A DNA stretch of 64,000 bases from Microbacterium testaceum StLB037 (GCF_008763945.1 NZ_VTQH01000003.1:62001-126000), one strand, 5' to 3'; counted from the stretch's first letter, positions 1-7,970 are shown. The notes: generated by a model not told the origin, from the letters alone. Numbers and translations are program-made.

Positions 1-627
1 ACCTACGCCGCCGAGCAGGTGGTCGTCACCGTTCCTGTCGGCGTCCTCCACGCGGGCGACGTGGTGATCGAGCCCTCGCTCCCCGAAGCCCATCGACGCG
101 CCCTGGCGCTCCTGCGCATGAACGCGTTCGAGAAGGTCGTGCTGCGCTTCGCCGAACGATTTTGGGATGCCGGGGTCTACGGCATCCGTCAGCTCGGCGA
201 TGAGGGGGAGTGGTGGCACTCCTGGTACGACCTCGGCCGGCTGCACGACGAGCCCGCCCTGCTGACCTTCGCCGCGGGGCCGGCGGCGGTGGCGACCCGG
301 ACCTGGAGCGACGAGGAGATCGTCGCCTCGACCCTGGTGCAGTTGCGACGCCTGTACGGGGATGCCGTCCCCGAGCCGACGAGCGCGATCGTCACCCGCT
401 GGCAGGACGACCCGTTCTCCCGCGGGTCGTACGCGTTCATGCTCCCCGGTTCCGTGGGCGCCGACCACGACGTCCTCGCCGAACCCGTCGACGGCGTGCT
501 CCACCTCGCCGGGGAGGCGACCTGGGGCGACGACCCGGCGACGGTTCCCGGGGCCCTGCTCTCCGGTCACCGCGCGGCGCAGAACGTGCTCGGCCGCGAG
601 ATCCTCGTCAGCGACCTGTGGGCGTAG
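1..627 (+). CDS. Flavin amine oxidase, C-terminal part (5' truncated by window)
   Basis: The reading frame is already open at base 1, so only about 208 C-terminal residues are present. The tail carries the FAD-contacting signature of monoamine-oxidase-type flavoenzymes, with LAGEATWGDDPATVPGALLS followed by GHRAA near the end, and an aromatic substrate-domain stretch (WWHSWYDLG). The family oxidises amines to imines with release of H2O2; the substrate cannot be told from this fragment. No signal peptide is visible, but the N-terminus is missing. Its last 20 bases overlap the 3' end of the convergent sulfurtransferase gene. Confidence 0.78.
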   Translation, partial: TYAAEQVVVTVPVGVLHAGDVVIEPSLPEAHRRALALLRMNAFEKVVLRFAERFWDAGVYGIRQLGDEGEWWHSWYDLGRLHDEPALLTFAAGPAAVATRTWSDEEIVASTLVQLRRLYGDAVPEPTSAIVTRWQDDPFSRGSYAFMLPGSVGADHDVLAEPVDGVLHLAGEATWGDDPATVPGALLSGHRAAQNVLGREILVSDLWA

Positions 628-1495
628 CCCCTCCACGCGGGTCGGGACCCGTCGCCACGGGAAGCTCGGGGTGGTTCGACCACTGGCTCCACGACCCGGG
701 GAAGAGCGTCGGCTCGAAGCCCGCGATGCTGAGCGCCACGGCCTGATGCGCCGCGGTGACCCCGGAACCGCAGTAGACGCCGACGCTCATACCGTCCTCG
801 GCGCCGAGCATGCGGAACCGCGCCCGTAGCTCGTCGGGGGAGCGGAACCGCCCGTCGTCGTCGACGTTGTCGGTGGTGGGCGCGCTGACGGCCCCGGGCA
901 CGTGACCCGCTCGCGGGTCGATCGGCTCGGTCTCTCCGCGGTAGCGCTCCCCGGCCCGGGCGTCGAGGAGCAGTCCGTCGTTCGTGAAGTCGGCGACCTC
1001 GTCGAGCGCCAGAGTGGGCAGCGCCCCGAAGGAGAGCTCGACCGATCCGGGCGCCGGGATCTCGGCATCCCCCTCCTCCACGTCGAAATCGGCGTCGACC
1101 CAGGCGCGGAATGCCCCGTCGAGCAGGCGCACGTCGGCGAACCCCGCGGAGCGCAGAAGCCACCAGGCCCGCGCGCTCGCCATGTTCTTCGCGTCGTCGT
1201 AGACCACGACGGTGTCGCCCGGGTCGATGCCCCACCGGCGAGCCGTGGCCTGCAGGTCGTCGATCGAGGGGAGCGGATGCCGACCTTCGGTGACGGGAGC
1301 GTCGTGGTCGGCGAGGTCGTGATCGAGGGCGACGTACTGCGCGGTCGGGATGTGCCCGGCGCGGTAGTCCGGCCGACCGTCGGGGCGATCGAGTCGCCAC
1401 CGCACGTCGAGGAGGCGGACGGGGCCGCCGTCGTCGTAGCGCCCGGCGGCGAGGGCGTCGTGCAGCTCTTCGGGAGTCGTGAGGATCGGGGCCAT
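608..1495 (-). CDS. Two-domain rhodanese, 3-mercaptopyruvate-type sulfurtransferase
   Basis: A 295-residue cytoplasmic sulfurtransferase with two tandem rhodanese domains (about 8-140 and 155-290). The second carries the active-site loop CGSGVTA with Cys242; CGSGVTA is the mercaptopyruvate-sulfurtransferase version, whereas thiosulfate enzymes usually have CRKGVTA. The first domain has YDDAKNM at the matching place and no cysteine, so it is the usual inactive partner. The family moves sulfane sulfur from 3-mercaptopyruvate or thiosulfate to thiol acceptors or cyanide. I chose the ATG at 1495 over a longer frame starting at 1573, because MAPILTTPEEL begins the domain and CAGACT lies 6 nt upstream, a leaderless-type arrangement. 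Confidence 0.85.
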   Translation of the reverse strand: MAPILTTPEELHDALAAGRYDDGGPVRLLDVRWRLDRPDGRPDYRAGHIPTAQYVALDHDLADHDAPVTEGRHPLPSIDDLQATARRWGIDPGDTVVVYDDAKNMASARAWWLLRSAGFADVRLLDGAFRAWVDADFDVEEGDAEIPAPGSVELSFGALPTLALDEVADFTNDGLLLDARAGERYRGETEPIDPRAGHVPGAVSAPTTDNVDDDGRFRSPDELRARFRMLGAEDGMSVGVYCGSGVTAAHQAVALSIAGFEPTLFPGSWSQWSNHPELPVATGPDPRGGATPTGR

Positions 1496-1499
1496 GCCC

Positions 1500-2012
1500 T
1501 CAGTCTGTCCCCTCGGCGACCGCGGCGTCGCCCCCTGTGCGTCCGTCGGCGACACGCGCTCGCGCCCGGTCATGGCGCGAGGCGACCGGGACGATCGCGG
1601 TCGCCTTCGGTAGACCCATCGCGGGAGTCGCGACGTAGATGGTCTCGGCGCGTTCGACGACGTGGGTCTCGTGCCAGATGCCGACCGCGCCGGGTGCCTT
1701 CCGTGCGCGTCTGTTGAAGCGCGTCCACGCGGGACGGTGCTCGTGCGACGGTGCCGAGGCGTATGCGTAGAGCTTGTCGAGCGACGACCAGTACTGCACG
1801 AGGTAGGGACCGCGCGAGCCGAACAGCATCGTGAACCCGAGCAGTCCCGACTCGGGGTCGGTGGCCAGCTCGGTCAGCATCTTGGGCATGTCGCTCATCA
1901 ACGGCATCCAGTGATCCGGCCGCCACCACTTGTTGATCGTCATGCCGATATGGAAGACGGCGAGTTCGTCGTCCCACCGGTGGGTCATCCGTCCGGGATT
2001 GATGCGCGTCAT
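1500..2012 (-). CDS. DUF4188-family protein, monooxygenase-like
   Basis: 170 residues matching the DUF4188 pattern: an HIGMTINKWWRPDHW core near the N-terminus, a ferredoxin-like alpha/beta body (GFTMLFGSRGPYLVQYW) and a conserved YAYASAPSHEHRPAW segment. Members are thought to be dimeric alpha-beta-barrel proteins, sometimes annotated as monooxygenases or aldoxime-dehydratase-like; no reaction is established. The last ~25 residues are Arg/Ala-rich and probably disordered. It is transcribed away from the MerR-type gene at 2084 through a shared palindromic operator, so it is most likely that regulator's main target. Confidence 0.72.
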   Translation of the reverse strand: MTRINPGRMTHRWDDELAVFHIGMTINKWWRPDHWMPLMSDMPKMLTELATDPESGLLGFTMLFGSRGPYLVQYWSSLDKLYAYASAPSHEHRPAWTRFNRRARKAPGAVGIWHETHVVERAETIYVATPAMGLPKATAIVPVASRHDRARARVADGRTGGDAAVAEGTD

Positions 2013-2023
2013 GGCTCGTCCTC

Positions 2024-2069
2024 ACTCGATAGTGTCACTATCCAGTGTTGGATAGTATTGCTATCGAGT
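2024..2069. promoter_or_regulatory. Paired MerR-type operator between divergent genes
   Basis: Two palindromes lie side by side. The first is perfect: GATAGTGTCACTATC at 2028-2042. The second is near-perfect: GATAGTATTGCTATC at 2051-2065. They are themselves arranged as one large inverted repeat, since ACTCGATAG at 2024-2032 mirrors CTATCGAGT at 2061-2069. They fill the space between the divergent DUF4188 and MerR-type genes, which is where an autoregulatory MerR operator would sit. Function is inferred from position and symmetry. Confidence 0.7.
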
Positions 2070-2083
2070 CAAGGGGGAGCGGC

Positions 2084-2698
2084 GTGCGAATCTCGGAACT
2101 GGCGGAACGCACCGGCGTGCCCGTTGCCACGATCAAGTTCTACCTCCGCGAGAAGGTGCTCCCCGAGGGCGAGCGGTCGTCACCGACCCAGGCGTCGTAC
2201 GGCGAGGCGCACGTGCAGCGCCTGGGGGTCATCCGCGCTCTGGTCGACGCCGGGGTGGGCCTCTCGGGGGTTCGGAAGGTCGTGGCCGTACTCGAGGAAC
2301 CGCCCGAGAATCCCTACGACCTGCTCGGCGCCGCGAACGCCGCGGTCACGCCGACCTTCCCCGCCGACATCGATCTCACGCAGGCCCTCGCCCTGCTGGA
2401 GCGGATGGGGGGCTCCGCCGAGAAGTGCTTCCCTGACCAGGTCGCGGCGGTCGCGCACGCTCTCACGACCCTCGACCGCGCGGGTTTCACCGTCCCGCCG
2501 CCGGTGATGGACGCCTACCTCGAGCACCTGTCGGCCCTTGCGGAGGCCGAGCTCGAGGCCACCCCCGACACCTCGCTCGAGGACGCGGTGCGCTACGTCG
2601 TGCTGGGAACGGCCCTTGTCGAACCGCTCATCCTCGCCCTGCGGCGCGTGGCCGAGCAGGTCGCTGCTTCGCGGCGATTCGGCGGCCCCGTCGGTTAG
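2084..2698 (+). CDS. MerR-family transcriptional regulator
   Basis: A 204-residue regulator starting with VRISELAERTGVPVATIKFY, the winged helix-turn-helix of the MerR family, then LREKVLPEGERSS and an effector region rich in helices (about 75-200). No metal-binding cysteine pattern is seen; the single Cys lies in EKCFPDQ, so the ligand is unknown. The frame is open from a GTG at 2045, but that codon lies inside the operator palindrome; the GTG at 2084 has a strong Shine-Dalgarno (AAGGGGGAG at 2071-2079) and starts the fold. It probably controls itself and the divergent DUF4188 gene. Its stop overlaps the convergent DUF4287 gene by 4 bases. Confidence 0.85.
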   Translation: MRISELAERTGVPVATIKFYLREKVLPEGERSSPTQASYGEAHVQRLGVIRALVDAGVGLSGVRKVVAVLEEPPENPYDLLGAANAAVTPTFPADIDLTQALALLERMGGSAEKCFPDQVAAVAHALTTLDRAGFTVPPPVMDAYLEHLSALAEAELEATPDTSLEDAVRYVVLGTALVEPLILALRRVAEQVAASRRFGGPVG

Positions 2699-2985
2699 GG
2701 ATTCGGGTTCGTCGCCGCGCCGTCGAGCCAGAGCGTGTCGCTCTTGTCTCCGTGCGGGCCGGACCGGCCGACGTGCGCATCGCTGATCTTCGGACCCTTC
2801 GTGATGACGTGAACGAGCGCCATGCCGTGGCCTCGACCGAGGTCGTACTCGTTCTTGAGCCACTCGAGGATGGGCGTTGCCTTCGTGCCCGGTCCGAAAC
2901 CGCGCTCCTCGGCGAGGGCGATGAACTGGCGCGGGGTCAGGCCCGTCTTGGTCTCGATGTTGTCGAGGTACGACTGGAAGGACAT
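2695..2985 (-). CDS. DUF4287 domain protein
   Basis: 96 residues. The N-terminal half (MSFQSYLDNIETKTGLTPRQ, then FIALAEERGFGPGTKATPIL) fits the DUF4287 family, a small helical domain common in actinobacteria, and is followed by LGRGHGMALVHVI. Function is unknown; no transmembrane or signal sequence is visible. A TAGCCT box at 2992-2997 ends 6 nt before the ATG and there is no Shine-Dalgarno, so the mRNA is probably leaderless. Confidence 0.75.
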   Translation of the reverse strand: MSFQSYLDNIETKTGLTPRQFIALAEERGFGPGTKATPILEWLKNEYDLGRGHGMALVHVITKGPKISDAHVGRSGPHGDKSDTLWLDGAATNPNP

Positions 2986-3068
2986 GCGAGGAGGCTAGCG
3001 CCCACCCCCGACATCGCGCGAGAGCCCGCGGTCCGGGGGCGGTGGGGCCCGCGTTGTACGGTCGGAGG

Positions 3069-4037
3069 ATGGCCGTCTCCGTGCACCGCTCGCCCGTCGC
3101 CGACATCGCCCCGCTGACGCTCTACCGCATCCTGTGGTTGCGGGTCGCCGTGTTCGTCGTCGAGCAGGAGGCGGCCTATCCCGAGATCGACGGCCGCGAC
3201 ATCGAGCCGGGGGCCGAGCTCTTCTGGGCCGCCGAGGGCGACGACGTCCTCGCCACGCTCCGCGTCCTCCGCGAGCCCCGGAACACCCGCATCGGACGGG
3301 TCGCCACCGCCCCCGTGGCCCGAGGCCGCGGCATCGCCGCCGACCTCATGCGCGCGGCGATCGAGCTCCTGGATGCCGAGGCCCCCGGCATCCCGATCCT
3401 GCTCGACGCCCAGGCTCACCTGGCCCCCTGGTACGGGCGGTTCGGCTTCGTCGTGTCGGGCGCCCCGTTCGCCGAGGACGGTATCCCGCACGTCCCGATG
3501 CGACGCACGAGCCTCGTGACCGAGCGCCTGGTGCTGCGCGAGTGGACGCGCTCCGAGGATGATTGCGCCTTCCTGTTCGACATGTACCGCCGCGCCGAGG
3601 TCAGACGGTACCTGGGCGACGGCCGGGTCATGACGGATCCGGCCGAGGTCGTCGACCTGCTCGACCGCTGGCGGGGGCTGGCCGACGGCGTGCTCGGCGT
3701 GCGCGCCGTCACGACGGCCGACGGCGAGCGTCTCGGATCGGTGCTGCTCAAGCACATCCCGTGGTCGGAGGGTGCATCCGATGGCCGCGAAGAGGATGTC
3801 GAGATCGGCTGGCATTTCCACCCCGACGCGTGGAGGCGGGGCTACGCCGCCGAAGCGGCATCCGCTCTCCTCTCACTCGCCCACCGGCAGGGCGTCCGCC
3901 GCCTCATCGCGGTGACCGATCCGGCGAACCATGCCTCCGGTGCGGTGGCTGAGCGCATCGGCATGCGTGCGGCCGGTCGGACACGGGACTACTACGACGT
4001 CGAGTGCGAGCTCTACGTGTTCGAGGGTCGCGCGTAG
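3069..4037 (+). CDS. Fused tandem GNAT acetyltransferase: ElaA-like plus RimJ/L-like
   Basis: 322 residues with two complete acetyltransferase folds. Residues 1-140 look like ElaA: LRVAVFVVEQEAAYPEIDGRD, then a VARGRGIAADLMRAAI acetyl-CoA loop and YGRFGFVVSG. From about 142 a second domain begins TERLVLREW, typical of RimJ/RimL-type enzymes acting on protein N-termini or small amines, with its own CoA loop (WRRGYAAEAASALLSLA) and VAERIGMR. ElaA proteins are normally stand-alone at about 150 residues, so this is a fusion. Substrates are unknown. The ATG at 3069 is preferred: TACGGT lies 6 nt upstream, while the next upstream ATG at 3042 adds only a non-conserved tail. Confidence 0.82.
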   Translation: MAVSVHRSPVADIAPLTLYRILWLRVAVFVVEQEAAYPEIDGRDIEPGAELFWAAEGDDVLATLRVLREPRNTRIGRVATAPVARGRGIAADLMRAAIELLDAEAPGIPILLDAQAHLAPWYGRFGFVVSGAPFAEDGIPHVPMRRTSLVTERLVLREWTRSEDDCAFLFDMYRRAEVRRYLGDGRVMTDPAEVVDLLDRWRGLADGVLGVRAVTTADGERLGSVLLKHIPWSEGASDGREEDVEIGWHFHPDAWRRGYAAEAASALLSLAHRQGVRRLIAVTDPANHASGAVAERIGMRAAGRTRDYYDVECELYVFEGRA

Positions 4038-4055
4038 GGACGGGCACTCCGCACC

Positions 4056-4847
4056 TCAGTGCGGGGCGTGGTATTCCGCGGTCCCGCGCTTCCAGTAGCC
4101 CTTCACGACGGTGGCCGCGGGGTCTCCCGTCCACCGGTCGAGCAGCAGCGCGCGCCCGGCGCGGACGATCGACTGCTCGGCCGCGACGAAGCCGAAGACG
4201 TACCCGTCGGGTTGCTCCTCGACGTCCAGGGCGTCGAGCCAGTCGGAGAGCTCCGCGCCCGCGGGCCGCTCGCCGCGGTGCAGCTGCACCACCTCGACCC
4301 CGGGCGGGGCGGCGACGGGGAGATCGTGCTCCGCGTCGGGGACCTCGATGGCGATGCGCCCGACGGCGTGGTCGTCCATCGTCGCGGCGAAACGGCGGAT
4401 GGCCGGCACGGCGGTCTCATCGCCCGCCAGGAGCCAGGCATCGGGTCGCCCGACGAGCACCATCGATCCGCGCGGACCGCCGACGCCGACGGGGGCCCCG
4501 AGTGGCGCCGACCGCGCCCACCGACTTCCGACGCCGGCTCCGTGCAGGGCGACGTCGATGTCGAGCCAGCCCTCCGTGGCATCCCACTCGACGGGCGTGT
4601 ACTCGCGGTTGGGTGAGGAGCGGATGCCCTCCATCGACGCGTCCGGCACGCGCGCATGGGGGAAGAAGACACGGATGTGATCATCGGCACCGGGGGAGTC
4701 GAAGCCGACGAGATCCGGCCCTTCCAGACGCAGTCGCACGTAGGCGGGAGTGAGGAACGCGCGCTGCGCGAGGGTCGCCGACCGGAACACCAGCTCGTGA
4801 CGGCGGGGTTCGAGTCGTGCGCCGAGGGGCCGGTTCGACTTCTTCAC
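4056..4847 (-). CDS. Siderophore-interacting protein, FAD/NAD(P)H ferric-siderophore reductase
   Basis: 263 residues of the SIP/ViuB family. These cytoplasmic flavoproteins release iron from imported siderophores by reduction. An N-terminal FAD-binding barrel (to about 125) holds REYTPVEW, the Arg-x-Tyr-Thr-type flavin motif, and the C-terminal nucleotide domain has WLLAGDETAVPAIRR, the family's strictly conserved segment. The GTG start at 4847 directly abuts the iron box and has no Shine-Dalgarno; TAGCCT inside the box is 7 nt upstream, so translation is probably leaderless. It faces the iron-siderophore ABC operon and should be derepressed with it when iron is scarce. Confidence 0.9.
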   Translation of the reverse strand: MKKSNRPLGARLEPRRHELVFRSATLAQRAFLTPAYVRLRLEGPDLVGFDSPGADDHIRVFFPHARVPDASMEGIRSSPNREYTPVEWDATEGWLDIDVALHGAGVGSRWARSAPLGAPVGVGGPRGSMVLVGRPDAWLLAGDETAVPAIRRFAATMDDHAVGRIAIEVPDAEHDLPVAAPPGVEVVQLHRGERPAGAELSDWLDALDVEEQPDGYVFGFVAAEQSIVRAGRALLLDRWTGDPAATVVKGYWKRGTAEYHAPH

Positions 4848-4866
4848 ATAGCTAAGGCTAACCTAA
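4848..4866. promoter_or_regulatory. IdeR/DtxR-type iron box
   Basis: ATAGCTAAGGCTAACCTAA matches the 19-bp consensus TTAGGTTAGGCTAACCTAA at 16 of 19 positions. It sits between the divergent siderophore reductase and importer operons. On the minus strand it contains a TAGCCT -10-like box 7 nt before the reductase GTG. On the plus strand TAACCT at 4859-4864 could be the importer's -10, with TTCGAC at 4834-4839 as a weak -35. A repressor bound here would block both promoters under iron-replete conditions. Confidence 0.85.
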
Positions 4867-4933
4867 CTTCTCGACCGTCCCGGAAGGGCAACGTTCGCCC
4901 CCCCCCGCACATACAGCACTGGAGAGATCTCGC

Positions 4934-5902
4934 ATGAGTACACGCCTGTTCCGTCCCCTCGCCGCAGCCTCCCTGGCCGCCGCGCTCGCCCTCACCGGAT
5001 GCGCCTCGTCCGCCCCCGCGCCCGCGAACGATGCCGCCGCAGCCGCGACGGTCACGGTCGACGACAACCACGGTTCGATCGAGGTGCCGGTCTCGCCCGA
5101 GCGCGTCGTCGCCCTCGACAACACGACGTTCCAGACCCTCAGCGACTGGGGCGTGACGCTCGTCGCGGCCCCTAAGCCGCTCATGTACGACCTGTGGCCC
5201 TCGCTCTCGGGCGGCGACGAGGTGCTCGACGCGGGCCTGCACCGCGAGCCGAACATCGAGAACATCCTCGCCGCCGACCCCGACCTCATCGTCGGGGGGT
5301 ACCGCTTCCGCGAGATCTACCACCAGCTGAAGGACATCCAGCCGGCCACGATCGAGACAAGCCCGCGTGACGGCGAGGAGCACACCTCCGAACTGAAGCG
5401 TCAGACGACGATCCTGGGGCAGGTGTTCGACAAGACCGCCGAGGCTACCGCGCTCAATGCCGGCCTCGACGACGCCATCTCCGACGCGAAGGCGGCCTAT
5501 GACCCGTCGCAGACCGTGATGGGGCTCATCACCTCCGGCGGCAAGATCTCCTACGCAGCCCCAGGCGAGGGGCGTGGCGTGGGTCACCTCTTCCCGACGC
5601 TGGGCCTGACCCCCGCGCTCGACCGTGCCGCGGAGAACGCCTCGCACGGCGACGACATCAGCGTCGAAGCCATCGCCGCGGCGAACCCGGAGTGGCTCTT
5701 CGTGCTCGATCGCGACGCGATGTTCGGCGAGGACGGGTACGTCGCGGCCAAGGAGCTGATCGAGAACGCCGAGGCCCTCAAGAACGTCCCCGCCGTGCAG
5801 AAGGGCCAGGTCGTCTACCTCGACGCCAGCTTCTACCTCGACGAGGGCATCCAGGCGTACACGAAGCTGTACCGGTCGGCCGCCGAGGCCTTCGCCTCCT
5901 GA
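4934..5902 (+). CDS. Iron-siderophore ABC transporter substrate-binding lipoprotein
   Basis: 322 residues with a lipoprotein signal (AAALALTGC, lipid-anchored Cys23). The mature part is a class III periplasmic-binding fold: VSPERVVALDN, then PNIENILAADPDLIVGGYRF and a C-terminal lobe ending near VVYLDASFYLDEGIQAY. It is expected to bind ferric siderophore at the membrane face and hand it to the permeases encoded downstream; the family resembles FatB/CeuE-type receptors. GGAGAG at 4921-4926 is the ribosome-binding site. The 5' leader holds a run of nine C (4898-4906). A large hairpin separates it from the permease genes. Confidence 0.92.
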   Translation: MSTRLFRPLAAASLAAALALTGCASSAPAPANDAAAAATVTVDDNHGSIEVPVSPERVVALDNTTFQTLSDWGVTLVAAPKPLMYDLWPSLSGGDEVLDAGLHREPNIENILAADPDLIVGGYRFREIYHQLKDIQPATIETSPRDGEEHTSELKRQTTILGQVFDKTAEATALNAGLDDAISDAKAAYDPSQTVMGLITSGGKISYAAPGEGRGVGHLFPTLGLTPALDRAAENASHGDDISVEAIAAANPEWLFVLDRDAMFGEDGYVAAKELIENAEALKNVPAVQKGQVVYLDASFYLDEGIQAYTKLYRSAAEAFAS

Positions 5903-5914
5903 TCCCGACCTCCC

Positions 5915-5991
5915 CTCGCCCGCGTGAGGGGTCGAAAAGCGTCGCTCGGGCGAGCCCCCGGCGACAGAAGACGACCCCTCACGCGCCGGCG
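5915..5991 (+). promoter_or_regulatory. Intercistronic stem-loop between binding protein and permease genes
   Basis: A perfect 14-bp inverted repeat, CGCGTGAGGGGTCG (5921-5934) and CGACCCCTCACGCG (5972-5985), is extended by CTCGCC/GGCGAG outside it and encloses a smaller GTCGC/GCGAC stem. No T-tract follows, so it is not a classical full terminator. In binding-protein operons such structures often stabilise the upstream message or cut read-through, so that more binding protein than permease is made; that role is inferred here. Confidence 0.7.
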
Positions 5992-6010
5992 AGAGGGAGG
6001 GGCGGATGCC

Positions 6011-6967
6011 ATGAAACTCGCAACCCCGCACCGGATCCACCTCCCGGCAGCCGTCGTCGGCGTCACCGCCCTCGTCGTGCTTTCGCTCTTCGTCGGCGCC
6101 TACGACCTCGCCGCCGACGACTTCGGTGGCGAGATGTTCCTCATCTCCCGCGTCCCGCGCACGATCGCGCTCGTCCTCGCCGGCTGCGCCATGGCGGTCT
6201 CGGGCCTCATCATGCAGTTGCTCACCCAGAACCGTTTCGTCGAGCCGTCCACGACGGGGACCTCGGAGTGGGCCGCTCTCGGCCTGCTCGTCACCGTGCT
6301 CATCGCTCCCGCCGCCCCCCTGCCGGTGCGCATGGTGGTGGCATCCGTCGCCGCCTTCCTCGGCACGATGGTGTTCATCGGCATCCTGCAGCGCATCTCT
6401 CTGCGTTCCTCGCTCGTCGTCCCGCTCATCGGGATCATGCTCGGCGCCGTCGTCTCGGCGTTCACGACCTATCTCGCGGTGTCGACGAACTCCCTCCAGA
6501 TGCTCGGAACGTGGTTCATGGGCAGCTTCACCTCGATCGTCCGCGGGCGCTACGAGGTGCTGTGGATCGTCGCGCTCGTCGTCCTTCTCGTCTTCCTCTA
6601 CGCCGACCGCATCACGGTCGCCGGGCTCGGGCGCGACATCGCCACCTCGGTCGGCCTGGATCACACCCGCGTCCTGCTCATCGGCACCGGACTCGTCGCC
6701 GTGGCCACCGGGGTCACGACCGTCGTCGTGGGGTTCCTGCCGTTCCTGGGCCTGGTCGTGCCCAACCTCGTCTCGATGTGGCGGGGCGACAACGCCCGCG
6801 CGAACCTCCCCTGGGTGTGTCTGGGCGGTGTCGCGATCGTCGTCGTCTGCGACATCGTCGGGCGCGTCGTCCGGATGCCATTCGAGGTCCCCGTCTCGAT
6901 GATCCTCGGGGTGGTCGGTTCCGCGGTGTTCATCACCCTGCTGCTGAGGATGCGTGCCCGTGGCTGA
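6011..6967 (+). CDS. Iron-siderophore ABC transporter permease (FecCD family), subunit 1
   Basis: 318 residues, almost entirely hydrophobic, with about nine or ten membrane helices. FecCD-family landmarks are RVPRTIALVLAGCAMAVSG near residue 50, QLLTQNRFVEPSTTGTSEWA, and the cytoplasmic coupling segment GLGRDIATSVGLDHTR near 205. The late GFLPFLGLVVPNLVSMWRG is the usual last-third signature. It should form a heterodimer with the next gene product and carry ferric siderophore across the membrane. The ATG at 6011 follows a GGGAGGGG ribosome site, and longer upstream frames run into the hairpin. Confidence 0.9.
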   Translation: MKLATPHRIHLPAAVVGVTALVVLSLFVGAYDLAADDFGGEMFLISRVPRTIALVLAGCAMAVSGLIMQLLTQNRFVEPSTTGTSEWAALGLLVTVLIAPAAPLPVRMVVASVAAFLGTMVFIGILQRISLRSSLVVPLIGIMLGAVVSAFTTYLAVSTNSLQMLGTWFMGSFTSIVRGRYEVLWIVALVVLLVFLYADRITVAGLGRDIATSVGLDHTRVLLIGTGLVAVATGVTTVVVGFLPFLGLVVPNLVSMWRGDNARANLPWVCLGGVAIVVVCDIVGRVVRMPFEVPVSMILGVVGSAVFITLLLRMRARG

Positions 6968-7970
6968 GATTCTGACGCGGTCCGCCCCGGCCGTCACGGC
7001 CCGTCGTCCGCGGGTCGCCCTGCGCTTCGGCATCCTGGCTCTCATCGTGGTGATCGCCGCGGTGGGGGTCCTGACGTGGAACGTGCCGGGGGAGCCCGGT
7101 TCGCGCGCGTTCTGGATCGCCGTCAACCTACGTGTGGTGAGCGTCGCGACGATCGCGCTCGTGGCCTGCTGCCAGGCGGTGGCCACGGTGCTGTTCCACA
7201 CGGCCACGGCCAATCGCATCCTGACCCCCTCGATCATGGGGTTCGATGCGCTCTACGTCGTGATGCAGACCGCCCTCGTGTTCTTCTTCGGCAGCGCCGC
7301 CCTCTCGGCGACGGACGGGCTTGTCAAGGTCGCCGTGCAGAGCGTGCTCATGGTCGGCTTCGCGACGCTCCTGTACGGCTGGCTCTTCGCCGGTCGCCGC
7401 GGCAACCTGCACGTCATGCTGTTGGTGGGGGTCGTCCTGGGGGTCGGGTTCGGGTCGCTCTCGACCGTCATGCAGCGTCTGCTCACCCCGAGCGACTTCG
7501 ACATCCTGTCGGCCCGGCTGTTCGGAAACCTCTCGAACTCGGATGCCGAATACCTGCCGTGGGCCGCGCTCGTGGTCGCGGGGGTCCTGGCGACGGTGTG
7601 GAGGTCGCGGCACCGGCTCGATGTGCTGGCCCTGGGCCGCGAGGCCTCGCTCAACCTGGGCCTGTCGTACCGCCGCGAGGTGGTCGGGATCCTCGTGCTC
7701 GTGGCCGTGCTGATCTCGGTCTCGACCACGATGGTGGGCCCGATGACGTTCTTCGGTTTCATCGTCGCGACCCTGGCCTACCAACTGGCCGGATCCTCGC
7801 AGCACCGCGTGGTGCTGCCGTTCGCCGCGCTCCTCGGCATGGCCACGCTCCTGGGCGGGTACTTCGTGCTGCGCCACGTGTTCTACGCCGCGGGGATGCT
7901 CTCGATCATCATCGAGTTCGTCGGCGGCGTCTTCTTCCTCGTCTACCTGCTCCGGAAGGGGGCTCTGTGA
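6960..7970 (+). CDS. Iron-siderophore ABC transporter permease (FecCD family), subunit 2
   Basis: 336 residues with about nine membrane helices. It has its own FecCD landmarks (NLRVVSVATIALVACCQAVA, NRILTPSIMGFDALY, coupling loop LGREASLNLGLSYRRE, then TMVGPMTFFGFIVATLAYQL). It overlaps the preceding permease by 8 bases, so the two are translationally coupled. The start is either GTG 6960, with GAGGA at 6946-6950 nine bases upstream, or GTG 6954; 6960 has the better spacing. Together with the first permease it makes the membrane channel. Confidence 0.9.
   Translation: MAEILTRSAPAVTARRPRVALRFGILALIVVIAAVGVLTWNVPGEPGSRAFWIAVNLRVVSVATIALVACCQAVATVLFHTATANRILTPSIMGFDALYVVMQTALVFFFGSAALSATDGLVKVAVQSVLMVGFATLLYGWLFAGRRGNLHVMLLVGVVLGVGFGSLSTVMQRLLTPSDFDILSARLFGNLSNSDAEYLPWAALVVAGVLATVWRSRHRLDVLALGREASLNLGLSYRREVVGILVLVAVLISVSTTMVGPMTFFGFIVATLAYQLAGSSQHRVVLPFAALLGMATLLGGYFVLRHVFYAAGMLSIIIEFVGGVFFLVYLLRKGAL

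Noticed and set aside
2045..2083. Upstream GTG start for the MerR-type regulator
   Set aside because: It lies inside the operator; the start at 2084 has a strong ribosome site and begins the fold.
4844..7237. 797-codon minus-strand frame opposite the iron importer
   Set aside because: High-GC antisense shadow: Asp/His/Arg-rich, no motif, and the plus strand holds clear importer genes.
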